Assembly (NCBI GenBank): GCA_045534575.1 | Contig: JAZSJZ010000004.1 | Span: 186,001 to 250,000 of the forward strand | Direction: 5' to 3' | DNA from: UBA4636 sp045534575 | Lineage (GTDB): Bacteria; Bacillota; Clostridia; Christensenellales; Borkfalkiaceae | Length of the DNA: 64,000 nucleotides | In this document: positions 6,617 to 15,288 of the stretch, in pieces | How positions within the stretch are numbered: position 1 is the stretch's first letter | Layout: each line of letters starts with the position of its first letter | Position numbers and translations under genes: made by a program | The notes under the pieces: generated by a model | The model's input: the letters and a program-made list of their open reading frames with translations, nothing else | What the model was told of the DNA's origin: nothing | The model's database searches: none

Positions 6617-8803
6617 ATGACAATTTACAATATTATCACAGCGATTTGTCTTGCGTTTTTTGCAAGCATTGCGATAGGTTTTATCGTTTCGCTACTAAAG
6701 AAAAATCACAGCGAAAGAATAATTTTTTTGCGCTCCTTCAAAAAAGGCAAATGCGCTTTTGTTTACATAGTTAGCATCCCGCTTTTTTATATCGGTCATA
6801 TTTATGCTGGCAACGGCGCTTTTAGCGGTTTTTTCTCAGCGGTAAACGACGTTATTATGGCTGTCGTTTTAAGATATTCAACCTCAGGCGTTTCTTCGCT
6901 AATGGGGGCGAGCCGTCTTTATGAGATAACCATTTACGTTTGCTTTTCGGTTATTGGCTTGAACGCTCTTTTATTCACTTTCTCGCTCGTAAATCAATAC
7001 GTTTGGTCGTGGATAAACGGCTTAAAGTTTAAATTTTCACCAAAGAAAAAACTTTACGTTTTAGGAAATAACGAAAAAAATCTTTCGCTCTATAAAAGCG
7101 CAAAAGACTATTCTTGTGTTGTCGTTTCTAAACTATCTGCGCAAGAAAAGGATGAACTTTACTTAAAAGAAGTGCCTTATTTTGACGTTAATGAAGACGA
7201 AACGAGCATTGAAAAAATCGTTGGGTTAGCCAAAAAGAGCCCAAAAGAGATTATCGTTGTTGTAAACACTCTCGACGATACTAAAAACATTAGGCTTTGC
7301 CGAAAGTTTATTGATAGGCTTAACCTAATTGACGTTGAAGAAAGAAAGAAAATTTTCAACGTTTTAAAAGTTTTTGTTTTTGGCGACCCGCAATACGTTG
7401 CAATCTATGAAGATATCGTATCTAGCGCGTTCGGCGTTATTCAATACGTTAATAAATATCAAAGAATTTCAATGGATTTAATCGATAAGCACCCAATCAC
7501 CGAGTTTATGACGGGCGAGCATATCGATTATGAAACGTCGCTTATTCGAGACGGCGTTGATATTAACGTTTTCCTTATAGGTTTTGGTAAGACTAACCAG
7601 CAGGTTTATCTATCTTTAATTGCAAATCACCAGTTTTTAACCAAAAAAGACGGCGTTATTTGTGAAAAGCCGGTAAATTACGTTATTTTTGATAACAACC
7701 GAGCAGATAGCAACAAAAACCTTAACCATAACTATTACCGCTTTAAAAACGAAAAGAAGAACTTTAAGGAAGAAGATTATCTTCCTATGCCTAAAGATAT
7801 TTCTAACGAGATTTTCTGCAATATCGATATTAATGACGCCGAGTTTTATTCCACCATTAGAAAAATGGTTGAAAACGAAAAATCGGTTAACTATGTTGTT
7901 ATTGCGTTTGGCTCAGATTTAGAAAACTTAGATATGGCTCAAAAACTTGTTGAAAAGAGGCAAGAGTGGGGCTCGGTTGATTTTAACGTTTTCGTTAAAG
8001 TTCGTGATTGGAAAAGAGAGCAAACGCTCATTGAAGACGATTGTTGCCACTTCTTTGGCAATGAAGAAGAAGTCGTTTATTCGGCAGAAAAAATCATTAA
8101 CGATAAAATTTTCCGTATGGCTCAAATGCGTAACGAAATTTACGATATTGAATACGCAATCACCACAAACGAAGGCTTAGAACTTACCGATGATTATATT
8201 CTAAAAAGCAAGCAAAATTCCAAAGAAAATTGGTATTTGGTTAAATCTCAACTAGAGCGTGAATCTAGCCTTTATGCGTGCTTATCGCTCCGCTCAAAAC
8301 TCAACCTTTTGGGGCTTGATATTGCCTATAACGAAGAAAACGATAAAAAGCCTTTAACTGAAAAAGAATATCTCGAAATTTACGCTAAAGGCGATATGCC
8401 TAATTTTTCTAAATATTCTTCGACTGCAATCGGCAAGCCTATCGCTTCATATTCGCTAAATTTTAAAGATTCTAGGCGCAAAACAATGGCAATTCAAGAC
8501 CATAACCGTTGGAATGCTTTTATGATAACTAAGGGCATTGTTCCGTCGTCAATTAGCCAAATTTTAACCGAGAAAACCATTGACGAAAACGGCAACGAAA
8601 AGTTCACTAACGGCAAGAACTATAAATTCCGTCGCCACGGCAACATCACCACTTTCGACGGCTTAGTTACCTTTAGGCAAATGCTTGCAAAACGAGATAA
8701 TAAACCCGAAGAAAAATACGACGTTATAAAGTATGACTATCAAATTTTAGACGACGCTTTCTGGATGGTATCATCTCTTGGCATGAAAATGTTTAAAAGA
8801 TAA
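6617..8803 (+). CDS. membrane protein with TrkA-N/Rossmann-like and RyR-like regions
   Basis: A 728-residue protein. The N-terminal 135 residues hold three or four hydrophobic segments (about 3-27, 45-65, 72-88 and 103-130). Two Rossmann-like regions follow: KLYVLGNN near residue 145 and VFLIGFGKTNQQVYLSL near 318, reminiscent of TrkA-N/RCK nucleotide-binding domains of potassium channels. Near residue 625 the motif AIQDHNRWNAFMITKG, and later KYDYQILDDAFW, look like the RyR domain found in ryanodine receptors and in some bacterial RCK proteins. A nucleotide-gated ion channel or sensor is a reasonable inference, but no selectivity filter is obvious. The start has a weak TAGGTG ribosome binding site. 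It is preceded by the MORN gene and closed by a terminator. Confidence 0.65.
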   Translation: MTIYNIITAICLAFFASIAIGFIVSLLKKNHSERIIFLRSFKKGKCAFVYIVSIPLFYIGHIYAGNGAFSGFFSAVNDVIMAVVLRYSTSGVSSLMGASRLYEITIYVCFSVIGLNALLFTFSLVNQYVWSWINGLKFKFSPKKKLYVLGNNEKNLSLYKSAKDYSCVVVSKLSAQEKDELYLKEVPYFDVNEDETSIEKIVGLAKKSPKEIIVVVNTLDDTKNIRLCRKFIDRLNLIDVEERKKIFNVLKVFVFGDPQYVAIYEDIVSSAFGVIQYVNKYQRISMDLIDKHPITEFMTGEHIDYETSLIRDGVDINVFLIGFGKTNQQVYLSLIANHQFLTKKDGVICEKPVNYVIFDNNRADSNKNLNHNYYRFKNEKKNFKEEDYLPMPKDISNEIFCNIDINDAEFYSTIRKMVENEKSVNYVVIAFGSDLENLDMAQKLVEKRQEWGSVDFNVFVKVRDWKREQTLIEDDCCHFFGNEEEVVYSAEKIINDKIFRMAQMRNEIYDIEYAITTNEGLELTDDYILKSKQNSKENWYLVKSQLERESSLYACLSLRSKLNLLGLDIAYNEENDKKPLTEKEYLEIYAKGDMPNFSKYSSTAIGKPIASYSLNFKDSRRKTMAIQDHNRWNAFMITKGIVPSSISQILTEKTIDENGNEKFTNGKNYKFRRHGNITTFDGLVTFRQMLAKRDNKPEEKYDVIKYDYQILDDAFWMVSSLGMKMFKR

Positions 8804-8830
8804 AAAAATTTAATATTATTAAACAAAAAG

Positions 8831-8876
8831 AAAAAGAGAGAATTTTGCAAAACTTATTTGTTCTCTCTTTTTGTTT
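8831..8876 (+). terminator. intrinsic terminator after RyR-like gene
   Basis: A 12-bp perfect stem: AAAAAGAGAGAA (8831-8842) pairs with TTCTCTCTTTTT (8861-8872). The loop is 18 bases and a T-rich tail follows. Confidence 0.75.
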
Positions 8877-9152
8877 TATTCTATAAACAAATCTTTAAAA
8901 TTTAAATAACCGAAAATTACATATTTTTCCAATTACGGGTGGCGGAAAATATCCGTTTCGTGCTTATTTTGAACAAATTGGTGGCTAAGATAGTAAAAAT
9001 TATCAAAAAAAACTATTTATTTTTAAAAACGAGTTAAAAACATTAGTATTATTTTAAAAAATAATATACAATTAGTCTAAACGAAATTTAGGCGCTTTTC
9101 GCGTTTGAAATTGTTATTACAAAAAAGAGAATTTCAGTTTGGAGATAATCAA
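8877..9152 (+). promoter_or_regulatory. uxuA upstream region with a perfect inverted repeat
   Basis: An AT-rich 276-base region with no gene. It holds a perfect inverted repeat, TATTATTTT-AA-AAAATAATA (9047-9066), in the zone where the promoter should lie, so it could be an operator. A GCG-CTTTT-CGC mini-hairpin lies near 9091-9101. The uxuA ribosome binding site GGAGA is at 9141-9145. No clear -35/-10 pair can be chosen. Confidence 0.3.
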
Positions 9153-10199
9153 ATGAAAATGACTTTTAGGTGGTATGGCGTTGACGATTGCATATCACTT
9201 GAATACATTAAGCAAATGCAATGTATGACGGGCGTTGTTACCGCTATTTACGACGTTCCCGTTGGCGAAGTTTGGGAACTTGACCGTCTTTTGAAGCTCA
9301 AAAGCGTGGTTGAAAAATCAGGGCTTACGATGGAAGTAATTGAGTCTATTCCCGTTCACGAAGATATTAAACTTGGTAAAAAAGATACTCGTGATAAATA
9401 TATTGAAGTTTTCAAGCAAAACGTTATCAACTGCGCAAAGGCGGGCGTTAAGGTTATTTGCTATAACTTCATGCCTGTTTTCGACTGGCTTAGAACCGAC
9501 CTTTATTTCAAGCATAAAGACGGCTCAACCTCTTTAGGCTACCGCCACAAAGCGCTTGAAAACATTGACCCTAAGACTTTAAGTTTGCCGGGTTGGGATG
9601 AGAGTTATACGCCTAGCGAATTAAGTTTTATGATTGACGAATTTAGAAAGGTTTCAAGAGAACAACTTTTCGAAAACCTTATCTATTTCCTTAAAAAGGT
9701 TATGCCAACTTGCGATGAGATGGATATAAACCTTGCAATTCACCCATCTGACCCACCTTGGAGTTTGTTCGGGCTTCCTCGTGTTATTTGTTGCGAAGAA
9801 GATTACGAAAGGATGTTTAGAGAAGTTCCTAACAAGCACAACGGCATAACTTTCTGCACGGGAAGTTTAGGCGCAGGGCTTTTTAACGACCTTCCAAAAA
9901 TGGCTGGCAAGTTCGCTGATAGAATTTTCTTCTGCCACCTTCGTCAATTAACTCACACAAGCGAAGAAGATTTCTACGAAAACGGACACTTGACTGAAAC
10001 TGGTAGCGTTAATATTTACGGCATCGTTAAAGCACTCGTTGATAACGGCTTTGACGGCTACGTTAGACCAGACCACGGCAGAAACATTTGGGGCGAAGAG
10101 GCAAAGCCTGGCTATGGACTATACGATAGAGGTCTTGGCGCATACTATATTTATGGCTTGTTCGAGGCTCTTGAAAAAGTTAAAAACGGCAGTAAGTAA
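9153..10199 (+). CDS. uxuA: mannonate dehydratase UxuA
   Basis: D-mannonate dehydratase converts D-mannonate to 2-keto-3-deoxygluconate in glucuronate breakdown. The 348-residue protein begins MKMTFRWYG, the family start, and has a TIM-barrel fold with the expected LAIHPSDPPWS, FCTGSLGAG, FCHLRQ and VRPDHGR segments supplying metal and substrate ligands. An in-frame upstream start at 9105 is rejected because ATG 9153 has the ribosome binding site and matches the family N-terminus. No other hexuronate genes are nearby, so the enzyme stands alone inside the dcw region. It is followed by a strong terminator. It probably has its own regulated promoter. Confidence 0.95.
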   Translation: MKMTFRWYGVDDCISLEYIKQMQCMTGVVTAIYDVPVGEVWELDRLLKLKSVVEKSGLTMEVIESIPVHEDIKLGKKDTRDKYIEVFKQNVINCAKAGVKVICYNFMPVFDWLRTDLYFKHKDGSTSLGYRHKALENIDPKTLSLPGWDESYTPSELSFMIDEFRKVSREQLFENLIYFLKKVMPTCDEMDINLAIHPSDPPWSLFGLPRVICCEEDYERMFREVPNKHNGITFCTGSLGAGLFNDLPKMAGKFADRIFFCHLRQLTHTSEEDFYENGHLTETGSVNIYGIVKALVDNGFDGYVRPDHGRNIWGEEAKPGYGLYDRGLGAYYIYGLFEALEKVKNGSK

Positions 10200-10220
10200 G
10201 AAAAACTAAACAAAAAGTTC

Positions 10221-10250
10221 GAGAGATAGTATTATACTATCTCTCTTTTT
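10221..10250 (+). terminator. intrinsic terminator after uxuA
   Basis: GAGAGATAGT (10221-10230) and ACTATCTCTC (10236-10245) form a perfect 10-bp stem with loop ATTAT, followed by TTTTT. Confidence 0.9.
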
Positions 10251-10360
10251 TGCATTTTTTCAGCCTTTACGACAAATTAAGTGATATTTTCCGCATTTTA
10301 AAAATATATAATAGTTACAGTAATATCATTTGACTGAAAACTTTTTTTGTGGGTGAGAAG

Positions 10361-11809
10361 ATGAAAATTAGCAGTTTATTAAAAGATTTAACCGAATATT
10401 CTTTGGAAAACTATTCGTGCGATTTTGAGATAGAAAAAATTGTGTCAAACAGCAAAACTGCTTGCAAAAACGGGCTTTTTTTCGCTCTTTGTGGCGAAAA
10501 TTTTAACGGCGAGAATTTTGCAAAAGAGGCGGTAAAAAATGGGGCTGTTGCTATCGTTTGCGAAAAACGATTAGACGTTCAAGTTTTGCAAATAATCGTA
10601 AAATCGGCAAGGCGGGCATATTCAATTTTATCGGCTAGTTTTTATGGCAATCCGCAAGAAAAACTAAAAATCATAGGCGTTGTTGGAACTAACGGAAAAA
10701 CTTCAACTTGCAAGATAATTGCACACGTTTTAAACGAGAATAAAATGCCGTGCGCCGTTGTTGGAACGCTTGGCTATTCCTTTTTAGATTTTGAGTTAAA
10801 ATCTTCGCTAACAACACCCGACCCTGAAGAGTTTTTTATGGTTTTATCTAAGTTTTTAGAAAAAGGCGCAAAGTTCGTTGCGGTAGAGTATTCAGCGCAC
10901 GCTATCTTTTTCGAAAAACTTGCTCCTATAAATTTTGAAGCGCTTATTTTTACTAACTGCACGCAAGACCACTTAGATTTTTTCAAAACTATGGAAGAAT
11001 ATAAGAAGGTAAAATCGCTTCCGTTTTTAACTAGTCGGGCAAAGCATAAAATAATCAACACTGACGATAGTTTGGGGCTAGAAATAGCAAAAAGCGGGGC
11101 GGAAAACGTTATAACTTACGGAATTGACAGCCCTTCCTACGTTTTTGCTATCGAAATTAAGGAAGCAAAAAGAGGAACGAAGTTTATCGTCAATCTTTTC
11201 GATAGCGTTTACGAGGTTCAAACTTCACTTCTTGGCAAGTTTAACGTTTATAACCTACTATCTTGCATTGTTTTGTGTAAACTTTTAGGCATTGACGGGC
11301 TAAAAATCGTATCTGCAATAAAAACTATTCAGCCAATTTGCGGGCGGATGGAAATGGTTGCGTCATTTATGGGCGCAAGCATTTTTGTGGACTACGCTCA
11401 CACGCCCGACGGCTTAGAGAAAAGTTTGTGTTTTTTAAGGCGAATTTGTGGAAATAATCTATATTGTCTTTTTGGGTGCGGTGGCAATCGTGATAAGCAA
11501 AAACGCCCTATTATGGGCAGAGTTGCTGGCGATATTGCCGATTTTGTTATTCTAACTAGCGATAATCCGCGCTTTGAAGACGCAAACAAGATAATCGGCG
11601 AGGTTGAGTGCGGTTTAAGGGAATCTAGCCTAGATTACGTTTGCATTGAGAAAAGGGAGGTTGCCACTCGTTATGCGCTATCTCGCCTTCAAAAGGGCGA
11701 CGTTTTGCTAATTGCGGGCAAGGGCGGTGAAACGTCGCAAGAGATAATGGGAGTTAAGCATTATTATAGCGATAAAGAAACCGTCTTAAATTTAATAAAA
11801 AATGTTTAA
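10361..11809 (+). CDS. murE: UDP-MurNAc-tripeptide synthetase MurE (meso-DAP type)
   Basis: MurE adds the third residue of the peptidoglycan stem peptide to UDP-MurNAc-L-Ala-D-Glu using ATP. The protein has 482 residues. Motifs are GTNGKTSTCK (ATP loop, near residue 111), TTPDPEE, a mid-domain NCTQDHLDFF, and DNPR in the C-terminal domain. DNPR is characteristic of meso-diaminopimelate-adding enzymes rather than L-lysine ones. I chose ATG 10361 with GGTGAG just upstream; GTG 10349 is in frame but less likely. The stop overlaps mraY by 8 bases, indicating translational coupling. The usual downstream neighbour murF is absent from this cluster. Confidence 0.96.
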   Translation: MKISSLLKDLTEYSLENYSCDFEIEKIVSNSKTACKNGLFFALCGENFNGENFAKEAVKNGAVAIVCEKRLDVQVLQIIVKSARRAYSILSASFYGNPQEKLKIIGVVGTNGKTSTCKIIAHVLNENKMPCAVVGTLGYSFLDFELKSSLTTPDPEEFFMVLSKFLEKGAKFVAVEYSAHAIFFEKLAPINFEALIFTNCTQDHLDFFKTMEEYKKVKSLPFLTSRAKHKIINTDDSLGLEIAKSGAENVITYGIDSPSYVFAIEIKEAKRGTKFIVNLFDSVYEVQTSLLGKFNVYNLLSCIVLCKLLGIDGLKIVSAIKTIQPICGRMEMVASFMGASIFVDYAHTPDGLEKSLCFLRRICGNNLYCLFGCGGNRDKQKRPIMGRVAGDIADFVILTSDNPRFEDANKIIGEVECGLRESSLDYVCIEKREVATRYALSRLQKGDVLLIAGKGGETSQEIMGVKHYYSDKETVLNLIKNV

Positions 11810-12803
11810 TTTAGCGTTATGTTTCCTATTTTCGCTTGTTTTTTCGATAATATCGTTAAAACTTTTGATATTTTTCTTAAAACGGCGCAAAATTGGTCAA
11901 CCAATTCTATCTTACGTTGAGGCGCACGAGAAAAAAAGTGGCACGCCAACGATGGGCGGTTTATCGTTTATATTGCCCGTAGTTTTCAGTTATTTTTTGT
12001 TTTGCAATGGCAATAAAAGCATTGCTCTTTTTGCAGTCGTCATCTTTTTAGCGTTTGCAATCGTTGGTTTTTTAGATGATTTCATTAAAGTCCGCTTTAA
12101 CAAAAACGATGGGCTATCTCCAACGCAAAAAATAATTTTTCAACTTACAATCTCGGTTTTTGCAGGCATTTTTATTTACCGAATGGGGCTTTCGGTTGCG
12201 TATATTCCTTTTGTTAATAAAACTGTTAATTTAGGCGTTTTTTACCCGATTTTATCTGCGGTTGTGTTCTTGGCTACGACAAATTGCGTAAACCTAGTTG
12301 ACGGTCTTGATTCGCTAGCGGGAAGCGTTTGCCAAACTTATTTTATTTTTTCAGCAATTCTTATTGGGCTTCAAATTTCAGTTTTTCATCAAAATTATTT
12401 CAGCCTTGCCGAATATTCCAACTTAATCGTTATACTTGTTGCGGTTATCGGCTCGCTTTCGGGCTTTTTGGCGTTCAACACAAACCGCGCTTCCATTTTC
12501 ATGGGCGATACGGGCTCTTTGGCACTTGGAGGCTTAGTAGGCTTTTCGCTCGTTGCTAGCGGAAACGTTTTCTATATTCCAATAATCGGCATAATTTTTG
12601 TTTTAACGGGGCTTTCGGTAATTATTCAAGTTGCGCATTTTAAACGCACTAAAAGGCGGGTGTTTTTAATGTCACCAATGCATCACCACTTCGAACTTAA
12701 AGGCTATAGCGAAAGCAAAATAACCTATTGTTATAAACTTATCACAATAGTTTTCGGCATACTTTCAATTTTATCGGTATTAAGGAGCGTTAATGTATTT
12801 TAA
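11802..12803 (+). CDS. mraY: phospho-MurNAc-pentapeptide translocase MraY
   Basis: MraY transfers phospho-MurNAc-pentapeptide from UDP to undecaprenyl phosphate, making lipid I at the inner face of the membrane. The 333-residue polytopic protein carries the family motifs: EKKSGTPTMGGL, FLDDFIK with the catalytic Asp pair, NLVDGLDSLAGS, FMGDTGSLALGG and SPMHHHFELKG. About ten hydrophobic segments are visible. It overlaps murE by 8 bases and murD by 11, so the three genes form a tight operon. Confidence 0.97.
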   Translation: MFNLALCFLFSLVFSIISLKLLIFFLKRRKIGQPILSYVEAHEKKSGTPTMGGLSFILPVVFSYFLFCNGNKSIALFAVVIFLAFAIVGFLDDFIKVRFNKNDGLSPTQKIIFQLTISVFAGIFIYRMGLSVAYIPFVNKTVNLGVFYPILSAVVFLATTNCVNLVDGLDSLAGSVCQTYFIFSAILIGLQISVFHQNYFSLAEYSNLIVILVAVIGSLSGFLAFNTNRASIFMGDTGSLALGGLVGFSLVASGNVFYIPIIGIIFVLTGLSVIIQVAHFKRTKRRVFLMSPMHHHFELKGYSESKITYCYKLITIVFGILSILSVLRSVNVF

Positions 12804-14133
12804 AAATCAAACTTTTTTCGTTTTCGGGTTATCACTATCTGGCTGTAGCGCAACGGCAAGTTTATTAAAAAACGGTGCAGAGGTTTACGTTTTCGACGAG
12901 GAAGACTCTCCCCGTGTTTCAAAGGCTTACGATAAACTATCTCGGCTTGGCGCAAAGGTCGTTAAAAATCTTGATTTTGCGCTAGAAAAATCTAGCGTTA
13001 TCGTCGTATCTCCCGGCGTTAGGGCTGATAATGAAATTTTAGTTAGGGCAAAACGCAAAAATAAGCGAATTATAGGCGAGGTGGAACTTGGCTTTATTCT
13101 ATCTAAAGCACCCGTCATTGCAGTTACGGGCACTAACGGAAAAACAACGACGTGTTCAATGATTTTTGAGGCTTTAAATTCCGCAAACATCAACTCACGG
13201 CTTGTTGGAAACGTTGGAATTCCTTTTTGCAATGAAGCCGAATTTTTAAATAGAGAAGATATTTTCGTTTGCGAAGTTTCTTCATTTCAACTTGAAACGG
13301 TGCACTCGTTTTGTCCGCACATAGCGGTGGTTTTAAACGTAACTGAAGATCATCTTGACCGCCACTACACTATGGATAATTACATATTTTTAAAATCTCG
13401 AATATTAAAAAATATGCGTGAGAGCGAGTTCGCTGTGCTAAATTACGACGATGAAATCGTTCGAAGTTTTGCTAATAAAACAAAGGCGAAAATCGTTTGG
13501 TTTTCTAGGCGTGAAAAGGTTGACGGGGCGTATATTGAAAACGAGGCAATTTTCTATAACGGCGAAAAGATTATAGACCTAGAGAATTTAGCCTTAAAGG
13601 GCGGGCATAACGAAGAAAATGCGTTAGCAACCGTGTGCGCATTAAAAATTGTGGGCGCATTAAACAACGATATTTGCTGTTCGCTTTCTAGTTTTAAAGG
13701 CGTTAAACATAGGATTGAGTTAGTGCTTGAAAAGGGCGGTGTTAAATACTATAACGATTCAAAGTCAACTAACGTAGATTCGGCGATAAAAGCCATTGAC
13801 CTTATGCAAACGCAAACGGTAATTATCCTTGGCGGAAAAGATAAAAATCAAGATTATTCCAAACTTTTTGAAAAAATAAAGAACTCGCCTGTAACTCACG
13901 CAGTTTTAATGGGCGAAAATAGATATAAACTTTTGCAATCGGCAAGCGAGGCAGAATTTTATAAAGTTTCGGTATCTTCCTCGTTTGAAAGCGCAATAAA
14001 AATAGCCAAAATCGAGGCAAGAGGTAGTGGCGCTGTTTTGTTAAGCCCTGCAACTTCAAGTTTTGATATGTTCTGCGGATTTGAAGAGCGTGGCGCTGAG
14101 TTTACGAGAATCGTTAAAGCCATAAATGATTAA
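12793..14133 (+). CDS. murD: UDP-MurNAc-L-alanine:D-glutamate ligase MurD
   Basis: MurD adds D-glutamate to UDP-MurNAc-L-Ala. The 446-residue cytosolic ligase has an N-terminal Rossmann-like UDP-binding region (FVFGLSLSGCSATASLL), the central ATP loop VTGTNGKTTTCSM near residue 113, NVTEDHLDRH, and the C-terminal YNDSKSTNVDS and LGGKDKNQDY segments. It is of normal length. The ATG overlaps the end of mraY, and its own stop overlaps ftsW by 8 bases. Confidence 0.96.
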   Translation: MYFKNQTFFVFGLSLSGCSATASLLKNGAEVYVFDEEDSPRVSKAYDKLSRLGAKVVKNLDFALEKSSVIVVSPGVRADNEILVRAKRKNKRIIGEVELGFILSKAPVIAVTGTNGKTTTCSMIFEALNSANINSRLVGNVGIPFCNEAEFLNREDIFVCEVSSFQLETVHSFCPHIAVVLNVTEDHLDRHYTMDNYIFLKSRILKNMRESEFAVLNYDDEIVRSFANKTKAKIVWFSRREKVDGAYIENEAIFYNGEKIIDLENLALKGGHNEENALATVCALKIVGALNNDICCSLSSFKGVKHRIELVLEKGGVKYYNDSKSTNVDSAIKAIDLMQTQTVIILGGKDKNQDYSKLFEKIKNSPVTHAVLMGENRYKLLQSASEAEFYKVSVSSSFESAIKIAKIEARGSGAVLLSPATSSFDMFCGFEERGAEFTRIVKAIND

Positions 14134-15217
14134 AAAAAGAAATTTTCAAGGCGACGTTTGGCTTTTAGTAATAGTTGCCGTTTTATCGTTTCTTGGCGTA
14201 ATTTTCGTGCATAGCGCAAGTTATTATAACGCTCAAACGCTTTATGGCGATAGTTTTTATTTTACCAAAAAGCAGTTCGTAGGTTTTTTAATCGGCGCTG
14301 TTTCTATGTTTTTAACGGCTCGGCTAGATTTTAATAAATATTTCGGCAAAGGAAAGTTTATGCTTTTAGTAACCATAATACTTTTAGCACTTGTTTTCGT
14401 GCCGTTTTTATCGGTTGAAGTTTACGGAGCGAAAAGGTGGTTAAACTTAGGCTTTTTCACTATTCAGCCGTCGGAATTTGCGAAGTTTAGCCTAGTGTTT
14501 TTTTGCGCTGAGTACTTCGCTTTTAAGCCAGAGCGGGTAAAAACTTTTAAGGGGATTTTGCTTCCGTTAGCGTTAGGAGGGTGTCTTGCCGTTTTAATAA
14601 TTTTAGAGCCGAATATGTCAATAACGGTTGCGCTTATGTTAGTTCTATTCGCCGTTTTGTTCGCAAGCGGAATGAGACTAAAACATTTTATGGTTTTAAT
14701 AATTCCGTTTTTGGTGCTAATTCCCGTAATGATAATTGCTGAACCTTATAGGTTAAAACGGCTTTCGGCGTTTTTGAACCCTTTTGAATCGCCAAAAGGT
14801 GAAGGTTATCAACTTTTGCAGTCGCTTTATGGCATTTCATCGGGAAGTTTTTTCGGCGTAGGGCTGTTTTCGTCAAGGCAGAAATATAGGTTTTTACCTT
14901 TTGCCGAAAGCGATTTTATTTTATCGATAATTGCAGAAGAATTAGGTTTTTTGGGAACGGCAATTTTATTCGTTTTAATGTTTGTTGTGATTTTTAAGGG
15001 CATAAAAATTGCTTCAAAATCCAAAAGTTTTTATGGTTTCATTTTGTCAATCGGCATAATAAGCGTTTATGCGGTTCAAGTAATTTTAAACGCTCTTGTC
15101 GTAACGGGAAGCATACCGCCGACGGGGCTTCCGCTCCCGCTAATATCTTCGGGCAACACGTCAATTATTGTGTTTATGGCAAGTTTTGGCGTTTTATATA
15201 ATCTTTCAAAGCAATAA
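14126..15217 (+). CDS. ftsW: septal peptidoglycan glycosyltransferase FtsW
   Basis: A SEDS-family membrane glycosyltransferase that polymerises lipid II at the septum together with the class B PBP. It has 363 residues with about ten transmembrane segments. Family motifs include AKRWLNLGFFTIQPSEFAK, LLQSLYGISSG, AESDFILSIIAEELGF and the late TGLPLPLISSGNTS. The gene overlaps murD. The usual neighbour murG is missing; a terminator-like hairpin and murA follow instead. Confidence 0.96.
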   Translation: MIKKRNFQGDVWLLVIVAVLSFLGVIFVHSASYYNAQTLYGDSFYFTKKQFVGFLIGAVSMFLTARLDFNKYFGKGKFMLLVTIILLALVFVPFLSVEVYGAKRWLNLGFFTIQPSEFAKFSLVFFCAEYFAFKPERVKTFKGILLPLALGGCLAVLIILEPNMSITVALMLVLFAVLFASGMRLKHFMVLIIPFLVLIPVMIIAEPYRLKRLSAFLNPFESPKGEGYQLLQSLYGISSGSFFGVGLFSSRQKYRFLPFAESDFILSIIAEELGFLGTAILFVLMFVVIFKGIKIASKSKSFYGFILSIGIISVYAVQVILNALVVTGSIPPTGLPLPLISSGNTSIIVFMASFGVLYNLSKQ

Positions 15218-15240
15218 TATGGCTTAAACGCATATTCACT

Positions 15241-15287
15241 AAAACCTCGTGATTTGGCATAGTATGTTGTAGATTACGGGGTTTTTT
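15241..15287 (+). terminator. terminator-like hairpin abutting the murA start
   Basis: AAAACCTCGTGAT (15241-15253) can pair over 13 bp (two G-U) with ATTACGGGGTTTT (15273-15285), around a 19-base loop. Six T residues at 15282-15287 follow, and the murA ATG begins two bases later. The only purine-rich stretch near the murA start, ACGGGG, is inside the 3' arm. It could terminate ftsW transcripts, or act as an attenuator or translational switch for murA. Confidence 0.65.
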
Positions 15288-15288
15288 C

